Of a DNA stretch of 38,553 bases, positions 17,261 to 24,771 are shown piece by piece. How positions within the stretch are numbered: the first letter of the stretch is position 1; the number at the start of each line of letters is the position of its first letter. The position numbers and the translations under genes are program-made. Origin of the DNA: an uncultured Mycoplasmatota bacterium. GTDB taxonomy: Bacteria > Bacillota_I > Bacilli_A > RF39 > UBA660. The notes under the pieces are model-generated. The model was given only the letters and a program-made list of their open reading frames with translations. It was not told the origin of the DNA and did no database searches. The stretch covers positions 1-38,553 of the forward strand of contig UQVR01000010.1 in assembly GCA_900544625.1 (NCBI GenBank), given 5' to 3'.

Positions 17261-17707
17261 ATATTTTATAAACATTGACAATATGAAACCTAGTCGCCTC
17301 TTGAAGAAAACAAATTTCTGAATGTACAACAAGTTTTTTTGTAAATAGTAAAATAAAATGTAAGAAAATGACAAAATATTTTTGTAAAGTTTTATAATTA
17401 ATTTATTGCTAAAATTATAATTTAAGTCAATTGTATTAGATAAGACTATAATAAATTGTAAATAAAACCAAACTAGTTAATTATTTAAATAAAAAGTTTT
17501 ATATTTCAAGCATGCATAAAAACCACTTAATTTGTAAAATGTAACAAAATAAAATGTCATTTTTTTGTGATTATATAATGGGTGTTAATATAGTTTCTAA
17601 CATAACCATTTGTTGAACTATGATAAACTCATTAATAATAACTTACAAAGCCACCTAGACATATTTTCAAAATTATATTATCATAAATACATGAAAGGAT
17701 TGATATA
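17261..17707. other. AT-rich non-coding stretch at the right edge of the island
   Basis: About 450 bases with no credible gene on either strand. A short tract, ACCTAGTCGCCTCTT (17288-17302), is much more GC-rich than its surroundings. Its first eight bases repeat part of the hairpin at 3391-3417, and its last eight are the reverse complement of AAGAGGCG at 108-115. Several TTGTAAA-type motifs recur (for example near 17380, 17456 and 17532). A TATAAT-like element lies near 17575. The DUF362 gene's ribosome binding site (AAAGGA) ends the region. Confidence 0.5.
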
Positions 17708-18592
17708 ATGAAAAGTAAAGTATATTTTACAAAAGAAATAACAAGCGAAAGTTTAGTTAAAATTTATGAAAGTTTAAATCATGAACTAAAAGGTAAAGTT
17801 GCAGTAAAAATTTCTACCGGAGAACCTGGTGGACATAATTTTTTAAATCCAAATTTAATTAAAGCTTTAGTAAATAAATTAAATGGTACAATCGTAGAAT
17901 GTTGTACAGCTTATGCTGGAAAAAGAATGAATCCAAGTGATCACTGGCAAGTTATCAAAGACCATGGTTTTTATGATATAGCTCCATGCGATATTATGGA
18001 TGAGGATGGAGAAATTAAAATTCCTATAAATGGTGGAAAACACTTAAATGGCATAAACTATGTTGGAAGTCATATTAAAAATTATGATTCAATGCTAATG
18101 TTATCTCATTTTAAAGGCCATATAATGGCTGGCTTCGGCGGAGCTCTAAAGAATATGTCAATCGGAGTTGCTTCCAAAAATGGTAAAGCGTGGATTCATT
18201 CTGCAGGAAAGACAACTGTACCAGATGAATGCTGTAAATTAGAAACTAAACAAGATGATTTTCTAGAAAGTATGGCTGAAGCAGATAAATCTGTCGTGGA
18301 CTACTTCAATCCTGAAAATATTGTTTATATAAACATTGCCAATAATATTTCAATAGATTGTGATTGCGATAATAATCCAAAAAATCCAGAAATTGCAGAT
18401 ATAGGAATATTTGCATCACTTGACCCAGTTGCTTTAGATAAATGTTGTTATGATACTATTATGAATTTAACTGAAAATGGTGCAAACGCTTTAAGGATGC
18501 GAATGCTTGATAAAAATGCAATTCATATTGTGGAAGAAGCACAAAGACTAGGTTTAGGTACAACTCTATATGAACTAGTAAGTATTGATTGA
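17708..18592 (+). CDS. DUF362-domain protein
   Basis: 294 residues matching DUF362: VAVKISTGEPGGHNFL at the N terminus, then MLMLSHFKGHIMAGFGGALKN in the centre, and DPVALDKCCYD near the C terminus. The central Cys-rich segment (IDCDCDNN) may bind metal. Longer relatives carry a ferredoxin domain, which is absent here. Function is not established in the family, though many members are iron-sulphur-linked. The ribosome binding site AAAGGA sits 9 bases before the ATG. It ends in TGA, just before the CinA-like gene, so the two are probably cotranscribed. Confidence 0.85.
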   Translation: MKSKVYFTKEITSESLVKIYESLNHELKGKVAVKISTGEPGGHNFLNPNLIKALVNKLNGTIVECCTAYAGKRMNPSDHWQVIKDHGFYDIAPCDIMDEDGEIKIPINGGKHLNGINYVGSHIKNYDSMLMLSHFKGHIMAGFGGALKNMSIGVASKNGKAWIHSAGKTTVPDECCKLETKQDDFLESMAEADKSVVDYFNPENIVYINIANNISIDCDCDNNPKNPEIADIGIFASLDPVALDKCCYDTIMNLTENGANALRMRMLDKNAIHIVEEAQRLGLGTTLYELVSID

Positions 18593-18599
18593 GGTTATT

Positions 18600-19082
18600 A
18601 TGAAAATAGAAGAAATAGTAAAAATATTAACAGAACAAAATAAAACTGTATCCACGATGGAATCTTGTACCGGTGGAGCTCTTGCTAATGCCATTACAAA
18701 TATCCCGGGAGCTAGTGAAATTCTAAAATTTAGTGCAGTAACTTACTCAAATGAATTTAAAATAAAAATGGGTGTACCAAAAGATATAATTGATACATAT
18801 TCAGTTTATAGCATAGAAACTGCCATAGAAATGAGTAAAAAAATATCTGAATTTACCAATTCTAATTATGGAATAGGTATAACAGGTAAACTAAATAGAG
18901 TAGATCCTCATAACTTATCTGGTGATAATAACACAGTTTACTTTAGCATATATAATAAAGATAAAAATACAAATTATAACGATTCATTAAAAGTGACAAA
19001 AGAAACTAGAAAAGAAAATAAAGAAGAAGTAATAGAAAAAATAATTGATAAATTTTATAAAATATTAAAAAAAGAAGACTAA
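18600..19082 (+). CDS. pncC: CinA C-terminal domain protein (nicotinamide-nucleotide amidase-like)
   Basis: 160 residues covering just the CinA C-terminal (PncC) domain: TVSTMESCTGGALANAIT with the catalytic-type Ser and the Gly pair, then SAVTYSNEFKIKMGV and YGIGITGKLNR. The family deamidates nicotinamide mononucleotide to nicotinate mononucleotide for pyridine-nucleotide recycling. The ATG at 18600 is chosen because GAGG lies just upstream, overlapping the previous gene's stop. The family's usual length for the single domain is about 160. Its stop overlaps, tail to tail, the stop of the radical SAM gene on the other strand. Confidence 0.85.
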   Translation: MKIEEIVKILTEQNKTVSTMESCTGGALANAITNIPGASEILKFSAVTYSNEFKIKMGVPKDIIDTYSVYSIETAIEMSKKISEFTNSNYGIGITGKLNRVDPHNLSGDNNTVYFSIYNKDKNTNYNDSLKVTKETRKENKEEVIEKIIDKFYKILKKED

Positions 19083-19990
19083 AGCAAGTCCCCTTGATAA
19101 ATATTTCTCTTAACCATTTCTTTATCTATATCATTTAAAACTACAAACTTCTTTATAAGCCAATCCGGAGCAATCAACTCATCTAAAGTTGGGTCTCCAG
19201 TTATTCTCATTATAACAATATCTTGATTTAAAAGTCTTAATTGATCACAAACAATATCGATATATTCCTCTTTAGTTAGAATATGAAATTTATCTTTTTC
19301 ATAAATACTAGCTAAAGGGGTATTTTTTGCTACATAAAGCATATGAATTTTAATTCCATCAATCCCACAATCATTAACAAACTTTATTGTATTTAACATA
19401 TCTTCTTTAACTTCATAAGGAAGACCATTTATAATGTGTGCAACAACAAATATGTTTCTTTCATGTAATTTTTTTACAGCATCTTTAAATACCTCACTAT
19501 TATGACCACGATTAATAAAATTTAATGTATTATTATTGCTACTTTGTAAACCTAACTCGACAATTAAAAAAGTTTTTTTATTTAGTTCATCTAAATAATC
19601 TAACCATTCTTCTGTTAAACAATCAGGTCTAGTAGCTATATCTATTCCCACAACTTTAGGTAATAATAACAACTTATCAACATAACATTCAACCAAGTTT
19701 TTATCATTATATGTATTCGTGCCAGATTGAAAATAAGGGATATATAAACTATCTGGCCATTTTTGTTCCATGATTTTTTTACCATTTTCAAATTGTTCTA
19801 AAATATCCAAGTTTCCATCGCTTATACTTGCAGTAGACTTATTAGAACAATAAATGCATCCACCATTAACTTGATTAGGACATGTACTATTAATATCTAT
19901 GGGTACTTTAAATACTTTTTGGCCAAATTTCTTTTTAAAAAAATAATTTAAAGTATAATATCTTTTATTATCTAATGTATTTTTAAACAT
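19079..19990 (-). CDS. TIGR01212-family radical SAM protein (YtqA-like)
   Basis: 303 residues from ATG 19990, preceded by AGGTGG (the longer frame begins in promoter-like sequence). The radical SAM cluster site is STCPNQVNGGCIYC, with three cysteines in the arrangement of this Elp3-like subfamily. Further landmarks are YFQSGTNTY, GIDIATRPDCL, VELGLQSSNN, NRGH, HIINGLPYE and RITGDPT. YtqA-type proteins are usually located near mnmM (ytqB), and an MnmM-like gene is present elsewhere in this window. The substrate is unknown; a tRNA-related role is inferred. The gene converges on the pncC gene with overlapping stops and diverges from the tRNA gene. Confidence 0.9.
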   Translation of the reverse strand: MFKNTLDNKRYYTLNYFFKKKFGQKVFKVPIDINSTCPNQVNGGCIYCSNKSTASISDGNLDILEQFENGKKIMEQKWPDSLYIPYFQSGTNTYNDKNLVECYVDKLLLLPKVVGIDIATRPDCLTEEWLDYLDELNKKTFLIVELGLQSSNNNTLNFINRGHNSEVFKDAVKKLHERNIFVVAHIINGLPYEVKEDMLNTIKFVNDCGIDGIKIHMLYVAKNTPLASIYEKDKFHILTKEEYIDIVCDQLRLLNQDIVIMRITGDPTLDELIAPDWLIKKFVVLNDIDKEMVKRNIYQGDLL

Positions 19991-20036
19991 AATACCACCT
20001 GTCAATATTTTAACATGTAAAAATATAAAATTAAAG

Positions 20037-20064
20037 TTGTTATTTTTCATATTTGTAGTATAAT
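20037..20064 (+). promoter_or_regulatory. Promoter of tRNA-Thr
   Basis: A -35 TTGTTA (20037-20042) and -10 TATAAT (20059-20064) have 16-base spacing and end 10 bases before the tRNA 5' end. Confidence 0.65.
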
Positions 20065-20074
20065 AATATTAGTT

Positions 20075-20150
20075 GCTGAAATAGCTCAGTTGGTAGAGCA
20101 ATGCCCTCGTAACGCATAGGTCGTAAGTTCAAGCCTTACTTTCAGCACCA
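20075..20150 (+). tRNA. tRNA-Thr (anticodon CGT)
   Basis: A 76-base cloverleaf with encoded CCA: acceptor GCTGAAA/TTTCAGC, D stem GCTC/GAGC with AGTTGGTA loop, T stem GTAAG/CTTAC with TTCAAGC loop. The anticodon loop CTCGTAA places CGT at positions 34-36. The anticodon stem ATGCC/CGCAT has a C-C mismatch at its last pair (31-39), which is unusual but tolerable. A promoter precedes it and a terminator follows. No integration occurred at its 3' end in this window. Confidence 0.93.
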
Positions 20151-20159
20151 TAAGATAAC

Positions 20160-20198
20160 AAATGCTCTTTTATCTTTAAACGGAAATAGAGCATTTTT
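20160..20198 (+). terminator. Terminator after tRNA-Thr
   Basis: AAATGCTCT (20160-20168) pairs with AGAGCATTT (20188-20196) and leads into a T-run (TTTTT from 20194). Confidence 0.8.
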
Positions 20199-20218
20199 AA
20201 TTTAAAATTAAAATTATA

Positions 20219-20247
20219 TATACAAAAGGTATACTATGTGCTATAAT
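20219..20247 (+). promoter_or_regulatory. Promoter of rlmB operon
   Basis: An extended -10 (TGC then TATAAT, 20242-20247) lies 17 bases after a weak -35, TATACA. The ribosome binding site AAAGGAGG follows, 7 bases before the rlmB start. Confidence 0.6.
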
Positions 20248-20276
20248 AAATTTATGAGCTAAAGGAGGAATAAAAA

Positions 20277-20942
20277 ATGCGTGTATACGGAATGAATGTT
20301 TTAAAAGAACTAGATAAAAAGAAAATCAAAAAAGTATTTACATCCAGAAAAGAAGTGTGTAAATATTGTGGAGAAAATCAAATAAAGTACGAGTTTGTTG
20401 ATAATCACTTATTAAATAAAATGTGTGAATATAATCATCAAGGAGTAGTTATCGAAGCATTTGATTATGATTATTACACATTAAAAGATTTAGAAGGCGA
20501 TTTAGTTTTAATATTAGACCATTTAGAAGATCCTCATAACTTTGGAGCAATCATTAGAACTTGTGCCGCCGTAGGGGTAAAATCCATAATAATACCAAAG
20601 GATAGAAGTGTCGGAGTAACAGATGTTGTAGTAAAAACAAGTGTAGGAACAATAAATTATGTAAAAATAATAATGGTAAATAATCTAGTAGCAACAATAA
20701 AATCACTTCAAAAAGATGGTTACTTTGTTTATGCAGCATCAATGGAAGGAGAAGACTTTAGAAAAATAGATTATAGCACTAAAAGAGTGTTAGTTATAGG
20801 AAACGAAGGATCTGGAGTAAGTAGACTAGTAAAAAAAGAAAGTGATGTTTTAGTAAGTATTCCAATGAATCAAAATGTTGAAAGTCTAAATGCATCAGTA
20901 GCAGCGAGTATTCTTATATATCATATGGGGGCTAATGAATAA
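20277..20942 (+). CDS. rlmB: TrmH-family rRNA 2'-O-methyltransferase (RlmB-like)
   Basis: 221 residues with the SPOUT/TrmH motifs in order: LDHLEDPHNFGAIIRTCAAVG (motif 1), VLVIGNEGSGVSRLV (motif 2) and IPMNQNVESLNASVAASILIY (motif 3, the trefoil-knot SAM site). An N-terminal substrate-binding domain is present but short, since typical RlmB is about 245. RlmB methylates a guanosine of 23S rRNA. Position just upstream of a SigH-like gene, SecE and NusG matches the Bacillus order rlmB-yacP-sigH-rpmG-secE-nusG and supports the assignment. yacP and rpmG are missing from this copy of the cluster. Confidence 0.88.
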   Translation: MRVYGMNVLKELDKKKIKKVFTSRKEVCKYCGENQIKYEFVDNHLLNKMCEYNHQGVVIEAFDYDYYTLKDLEGDLVLILDHLEDPHNFGAIIRTCAAVGVKSIIIPKDRSVGVTDVVVKTSVGTINYVKIIMVNNLVATIKSLQKDGYFVYAASMEGEDFRKIDYSTKRVLVIGNEGSGVSRLVKKESDVLVSIPMNQNVESLNASVAASILIYHMGANE

Positions 20943-21519
20943 AGTAAGTGATTCAGAACTTTTAATGCTTTTTCACGAAAAAGTTGAAGAAGCAGAAAAT
21001 ATGTTAAACCAAAAATATGAAATAATAATTAAGTTGATTCTTAAAAAGTACGTACCAATTATTAAAGTATTAAATATATCTTTTGAAGATTTATATAATG
21101 AGTGTTTTGCACTTTATCATAATGCGTTAGAAAATTACCGTAACAAAACAAGTGCAAGTTTTAACACCTATGTTAGCTTAATAATTGAAAGAAAAGTAAA
21201 AAAAACAATTATTAAGGAATATAAAGAACGAAAAAAATATTCTATAATATATATAAAAGACATGATGGATAATTTTAATAGTGATAATAAGTATGCAAAA
21301 GACCCTTTAGAAATACTATGTGAAAATGAAAATTTAGAAGAAATGAATAATAAAATCACACAAAGACTGAATGAAAAAGAGATAAATATTTATAAATTAA
21401 TGGTAAACGGATTAAATTGTAAAGACATATCACTTGCATTAAAGAAAGATTATTATTTAATCTATCGAAAAGTTAGGTCAATTAGAAAAAAGGTAAAAAG
21501 AGAACTTAAAAATTTTTAA
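20935..21519 (+). CDS. sigH: Sigma-70-family factor, SigH-like
   Basis: 194 residues overlapping the end of rlmB by 8 bases. A region 2-like segment (FEDLYNECFALYHNALENY, then ASFNTYVSLIIERKVKKTI) is followed by a linker and a region 4-like HTH (LNEKEINIYKLMVNGLNCKD, IYRKVRSIRKKVKREL). Sequence conservation to textbook SigH is moderate, so the call rests on fold pattern and position between rlmB and secE. In Bacilli SigH/ComX controls sporulation or competence. Which of these, if any, applies here cannot be read. Confidence 0.78.
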   Translation: MNKVSDSELLMLFHEKVEEAENMLNQKYEIIIKLILKKYVPIIKVLNISFEDLYNECFALYHNALENYRNKTSASFNTYVSLIIERKVKKTIIKEYKERKKYSIIYIKDMMDNFNSDNKYAKDPLEILCENENLEEMNNKITQRLNEKEINIYKLMVNGLNCKDISLALKKDYYLIYRKVRSIRKKVKRELKNF

Positions 21520-21529
21520 CCTAAATTAC

Positions 21530-21558
21530 TTGCATTTTAGGTATTATTATGCTATATT
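21530..21558 (+). promoter_or_regulatory. Promoter of secE-nusG
   Basis: A -35 TTGCAT (21530-21535), 17-base spacer and extended -10 (TGC then TATATT, 21553-21558) predict transcription starting near 21565. That is exactly where a small hairpin begins. Confidence 0.7.
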
Positions 21559-21565
21559 ATAAATG

Positions 21566-21584
21566 AACACGAAAGTGTTTTTTT
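21566..21584 (+). other. Hairpin with GAAA loop and T-run at the start of the secE mRNA
   Basis: AACAC (21566-21570) and GTGTT (21575-21579) enclose a GAAA tetraloop and run into a stretch of Ts (21578-21584). It lies at the predicted 5' end of the transcript, 20 bases before the first secE codon. It could be a 5' stabilising stem or an early attenuator. Confidence 0.6.
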
Positions 21585-21604
21585 AAATGGAGGTTTTTTA
21601 GACT

Positions 21605-21871
21605 ATGACAAAAGAAGCGAAAGAAACAAAAAAAGTAACAAAAGTTACTAAAGACGCCAAGAAAAAAAATATTAAAACAAAAAAAGTAAGTAAAGGTCCT
21701 AAAGAAAGTTATATTAAAAAAGTAAACAAAGAACTTAAATTAGTTAAATGGCCAACAGCAAAAGATGTGTTAAAATACACAATTTCAACAATTGTATTTT
21801 GTATAATATTATGTTGTTTATTTATGTTATTGAACTTAATATTATCAGTAGTTAAAGGATGGTTAGCATAA
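21605..21871 (+). CDS. secE: Preprotein translocase subunit SecE
   Basis: 88 residues. A Lys-rich N-terminal extension of about 38 residues precedes the conserved ELKLVKWPTAKDVLKYT amphipathic helix and a single transmembrane segment (about 57-80). SecE is the clamp of the SecYEG channel in the plasma membrane. AGGAGG-like GGAGG sits 11 bases upstream. Its TAA overlaps the nusG ATG by one base (TAATG), so the two are coupled. Confidence 0.95.
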   Translation: MTKEAKETKKVTKVTKDAKKKNIKTKKVSKGPKESYIKKVNKELKLVKWPTAKDVLKYTISTIVFCIILCCLFMLLNLILSVVKGWLA

Positions 21872-22404
21872 TGGAAAAACTTTGGTATGTAGTAAATACT
21901 TATTCAGGACATGAAAATAAAGTAAAAGAAAAATTAGAAGCAAGAACTGAATCAATGGGAATGCAAGATTATATTTTCCGTGTAATAGTTCCAGAAACAA
22001 CTGAAGTTGAAGTCAAAGATGGAGTTAAAAAAGAAAAAGTTAAGAAAATGTTTCCAGGATATGTTTTAGTTGAAATGATTATGACAGATGAAGCTTGGTA
22101 TATTGTAAGAAATACACCTGGAGTAACTGGATTTATTGGCTCAAGTGGAAAAGGAGCAAAACCCACTCCATTACTTCCTCAAGAAATAGATAGAATACTA
22201 GCTAACATGGGTATGAGTAGAGTAGATGTTGAATCAGAATTACAAGTTGGAGATACTGTTAATATTGTTGACGGACCATTCAGTGGTATGACTGGTAAAG
22301 TAGATAACATCGATCTTGAAAATAATAGATTAAATATTATAATCGACTTATTTGGTCAAGAAACAAATGTTGATGTAGAAGTATATCAAGTTAGCAAAAT
22401 ATAA
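21871..22404 (+). CDS. nusG: Transcription termination/antitermination factor NusG
   Basis: 177 residues. The NGN domain starts LWYVVNTYSGHENKVKEKL and contains MFPGYVLVEM and VRNTPGVTGFIG. The C-terminal KOW domain has VNIVDGPFSGMTGKV and ends DVEVYQVSKI. It binds RNA polymerase and modulates pausing and Rho- or ribosome-coupled transcription. ATG 21871 is chosen over the in-frame upstream start because it overlaps the secE stop and directly precedes the conserved LWYV. A bidirectional terminator follows. Confidence 0.96.
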   Translation: MEKLWYVVNTYSGHENKVKEKLEARTESMGMQDYIFRVIVPETTEVEVKDGVKKEKVKKMFPGYVLVEMIMTDEAWYIVRNTPGVTGFIGSSGKGAKPTPLLPQEIDRILANMGMSRVDVESELQVGDTVNIVDGPFSGMTGKVDNIDLENNRLNIIIDLFGQETNVDVEVYQVSKI

Positions 22405-22406
22405 TT

Positions 22407-22439
22407 AAAAAGTTGAAGGTTTTTAATCTTCAGCTTTTT
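22407..22439. terminator. Bidirectional terminator after nusG
   Basis: AAAAAGTTGAAG (22407-22418) pairs with CTTCAGCTTTTT (22428-22439) through 12 positions with one wobble, with a T-run on either strand. It serves nusG and the convergent glycosyltransferase gene, whose stop lies in the loop. Confidence 0.85.
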
Positions 22440-23502
22440 GTATGCTTTCAAATATTTTTAAATTATTTTTAATTCTTTCATTATTAGGGTTTATTTTTAA
22501 AGCTAATTTAGCATTCTTAATAGCATTTTTATAATCCCCTAAATTAAAGTAAGCTATAGATAGTAAATCATTTAATGTTTCATCATAACTAAAAACTTCA
22601 TTCATATACGTTTTAGGATTACTCTTAATTTTTAAAGCTTTAATAACATATTTACAAACATTTTTATAATCTTCTAAGGTATAATAAAGTAAGGCTATTT
22701 CCGTATACGGATCCCTTAAATATGGAGCTTCTTTAATTGCTTTTAATAACCACATTTCCGCCTCGTCATATCTGTTTAAATTTTTATAACATCTAGAAAT
22801 GAATCTCATAGATGCACATCTTTCATCTTTCCATGTGGCAGATTCTAATCTTAAATGCTTAATTAAAGTATCAATTGCATCATTCCATCTTCCATAATAC
22901 ATGTATTCTCTTCCTAAATAATGCATATTTCTATCATTTAAAGGATTTTCTCTAACGGATAACTCAAGTAAAGGTAAATAATTTGCTCGAGATTTTTCTC
23001 TATCTGGATAATGGTTAATTACAATATTATCTGTAAAGATTTGCTTTTCTTCATGATCGAACTTAAGTACTTCATGAACTGGATATATCCACTTACATCC
23101 ATTTCTTTTATGTATTTTATCAGCGTAAAAACTTATCTTTGGAATATCATTTTCAATATACCAATTATAAACATATTTTAATCTATCAATATCATCATTC
23201 CAAATTTTTAAAATTTCTTCTTTCCAACCAGGAGCCATTATTTCATCTAAATCTAGAGAAATACATATATCATATTCATTAGGAATCATTTTTAATGCTT
23301 CATTCCTTGCAACATCAAAGCGCCATGGTTTTATTATTTTTTTCTTAACAACAACTCCATGCTTTCTTAACTTTTCCCTAGTTTTATCAGTTGATCCAGT
23401 ATCTAGAACAAATATGCCATCAGCCTCTTTTACAGATTCATACCATCTATCTACAAAATTCTCTTCATTTTTGCATATTGCATATACGCATATTTTTTTT
23501 AT
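22423..23502 (-). CDS. Family 2 glycosyltransferase with TPR tail, apparent ATA/ATT start
   Basis: About 359 residues. The GT-A domain begins ICVYAICKNEENFVDRW, followed by DGIFVLDTGSTDKT and DICISLDLDEIMAPGW (DxD-like metal site). The C-terminal part has several TPR-like helix pairs (about residues 170-355). No ATG, GTG or TTG lies in frame upstream of 23289, but starting there would delete the nucleotide-sugar site. The Shine-Dalgarno AGAAAGAAGG (23519-23510) is followed by ATT at 23505 and ATA at 23502 at the usual spacing, then AAAAAAATATGC. I infer ATA or ATT initiation. It lies 31 bases downstream of the collagen-like gene and probably glycosylates that protein. Confidence 0.85.
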   Translation of the reverse strand: MKKICVYAICKNEENFVDRWYESVKEADGIFVLDTGSTDKTREKLRKHGVVVKKKIIKPWRFDVARNEALKMIPNEYDICISLDLDEIMAPGWKEEILKIWNDDIDRLKYVYNWYIENDIPKISFYADKIHKRNGCKWIYPVHEVLKFDHEEKQIFTDNIVINHYPDREKSRANYLPLLELSVRENPLNDRNMHYLGREYMYYGRWNDAIDTLIKHLRLESATWKDERCASMRFISRCYKNLNRYDEAEMWLLKAIKEAPYLRDPYTEIALLYYTLEDYKNVCKYVIKALKIKSNPKTYMNEVFSYDETLNDLLSIAYFNLGDYKNAIKNAKLALKINPNNERIKNNLKIFESIQKAED

Positions 23503-23533
23503 AATTATACCTTCTTTCTCTAAATTATATAAA

Positions 23534-24424
23534 TTAATTTCCTAAATATTCTATAATTATCGTAACTGGTGAATTAACAAAATAAGAATTACTATTAATA
23601 TTTTTCAAATCTGGTGTTTTTAAATATATACTATGTTTTGATAAATTAACTAGATTATATTCGATATTTGTATCTAAAACAACAAGTATACCATCTGCGG
23701 TTATTTCTCTAGATACTTCATCAGGTATAAATGCGCTTGCTCCAATATAAATGTTATCAGAATCCTTTGGTTTAAAACCTAAAGCCACAAAATCTTTATT
23801 AGCATCAAAATCAGTATCATTTTTTTTAACATATGCGTTAACTTTAAATGACACTTTAAAATGTCCAATTTTCCTAAATTTTATTGTATCGTTTTCCAAC
23901 ATAACAATATTTTTATTGTCAATTTCTTTCCTCGTTAAAGGAAGATTTCCAAATTCTTTAACTTCAATACCATCATTAGTAAAATTATCAATAAATTTTG
24001 CTAAATACGCCATTTCTATTAAACTTGGTCCTTGAGGTCCAGTTGGTCCAATATCTCCTTTTTCACCTTTTATTCCATCAAAACCTTGTGGAATATAAAA
24101 ATCTATTGTGTGAGTTTTGCCATCGTAAGTATCTTCAACTCTAGCTCTAGCATTAGCATCTAAAGTTTCTGTTTTACCTACTAAAATTTTATCTCCATTA
24201 CCATCGCTACCTTTAGGTATGTAAAAATCTAAAACTACATTGGTATTAGTTCCATTATTTTGTACTCTAGCTTTTTGATTGGAATTAAGAGTATAAGTTT
24301 CTCCAACCTCAATAGTAGCAGGACCAGCAGGTCCTGTAGGTCCAGGAATTGGCATGCAAGTATAAATTGGCCCATCCAATTTTGCACATTTAACTTTTTT
24401 CTGTGCTTTTTCCAAATTGTTCAT
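23534..24424 (-). CDS. Collagen-like surface protein
   Basis: 296 residues. Three short Gly-X-Y tracts (GPTGPAGP, IPKGSDGNGD and GFDGIKGEKGDIGPTGPQGP) are separated by two related beta-type modules containing VGETYTLNSNQKARV / VGKTETLDANARARV and LDFYIPKG / IDFYIPQG. The C-terminal 150 residues resemble a globular BclA/TNF-like domain. No N-terminal signal peptide is evident, as in exosporium or filament proteins delivered without Sec. The ribosome binding site is AAGGGGG. The glycosyltransferase downstream suggests O-glycosylation of the Thr-rich collagen tracts, as known for BclA-type proteins. Surface location is inferred. Confidence 0.82.
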   Translation of the reverse strand: MNNLEKAQKKVKCAKLDGPIYTCMPIPGPTGPAGPATIEVGETYTLNSNQKARVQNNGTNTNVVLDFYIPKGSDGNGDKILVGKTETLDANARARVEDTYDGKTHTIDFYIPQGFDGIKGEKGDIGPTGPQGPSLIEMAYLAKFIDNFTNDGIEVKEFGNLPLTRKEIDNKNIVMLENDTIKFRKIGHFKVSFKVNAYVKKNDTDFDANKDFVALGFKPKDSDNIYIGASAFIPDEVSREITADGILVVLDTNIEYNLVNLSKHSIYLKTPDLKNINSNSYFVNSPVTIIIEYLGN

Positions 24425-24771
24425 AGTTATTTAACCCCCTTAGGATATAGTATGTTAAAAAGACACTTTTAAATAATTACCATGCCTAAAAGTTAAATGA
24501 GAAAAGAAGAGATATTAATAAATAATAATATTATACGTTATTTTGTTGACGATATGTAATGGTAAACTGTTAAATAAATATAGTTTTAACTAAATTTTAT
24601 GTTATTTCTGATTTTATATATAATCTAACATAATTATGTTGCTACAACCAAAGATTTATTAAAAAACTAAAGTTTATAAAAACGTCAAAAATAATAAATT
24701 ATATATGCAAAACTCAACAAATATTGTTAATAAAATAAATTTGTACTATAATATTAATGCGGAGAAAAAAG
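24425..24771. other. Intergenic region between collagen-like and HD genes
   Basis: About 345 bases without a gene, separating two divergent genes. It contains a perfect 14-bp palindrome, AACATAATTATGTT (24627-24640), that could bind a dimeric regulator, and the HD-gene promoter at its right end. A CATACTAT element lies about 30 bases before the collagen-like gene on the minus strand. It resembles a sporulation-type -10, but no matching -35 is convincing. Confidence 0.5.
24724..24752 (+). promoter_or_regulatory. Promoter of the HD-domain gene
   Basis: TTGTTA (24724-24729), 17-base spacer and TATAAT (24747-24752). The predicted mRNA start near 24759 falls after the ATG at 24757, so the later ATG at 24772 (GGAG seven bases upstream) must be used. 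Confidence 0.7.

Noticed and set aside
17261..17707. CRISPR array suggested by repeated TTGTAAA words
   Set aside because: The words are short, irregularly spaced and not palindromic; no cas gene is present.
20075..20150. tRNA-Thr as the integration site of the IME
   Set aside because: The integrase and restriction cargo are far away and no copy of the tRNA 3' end lies beside the integrase.
24440..24475. CATACTAT as a SigE/SigK-type promoter of the collagen-like gene
   Set aside because: No fitting -35 element and no other sporulation gene in the window.
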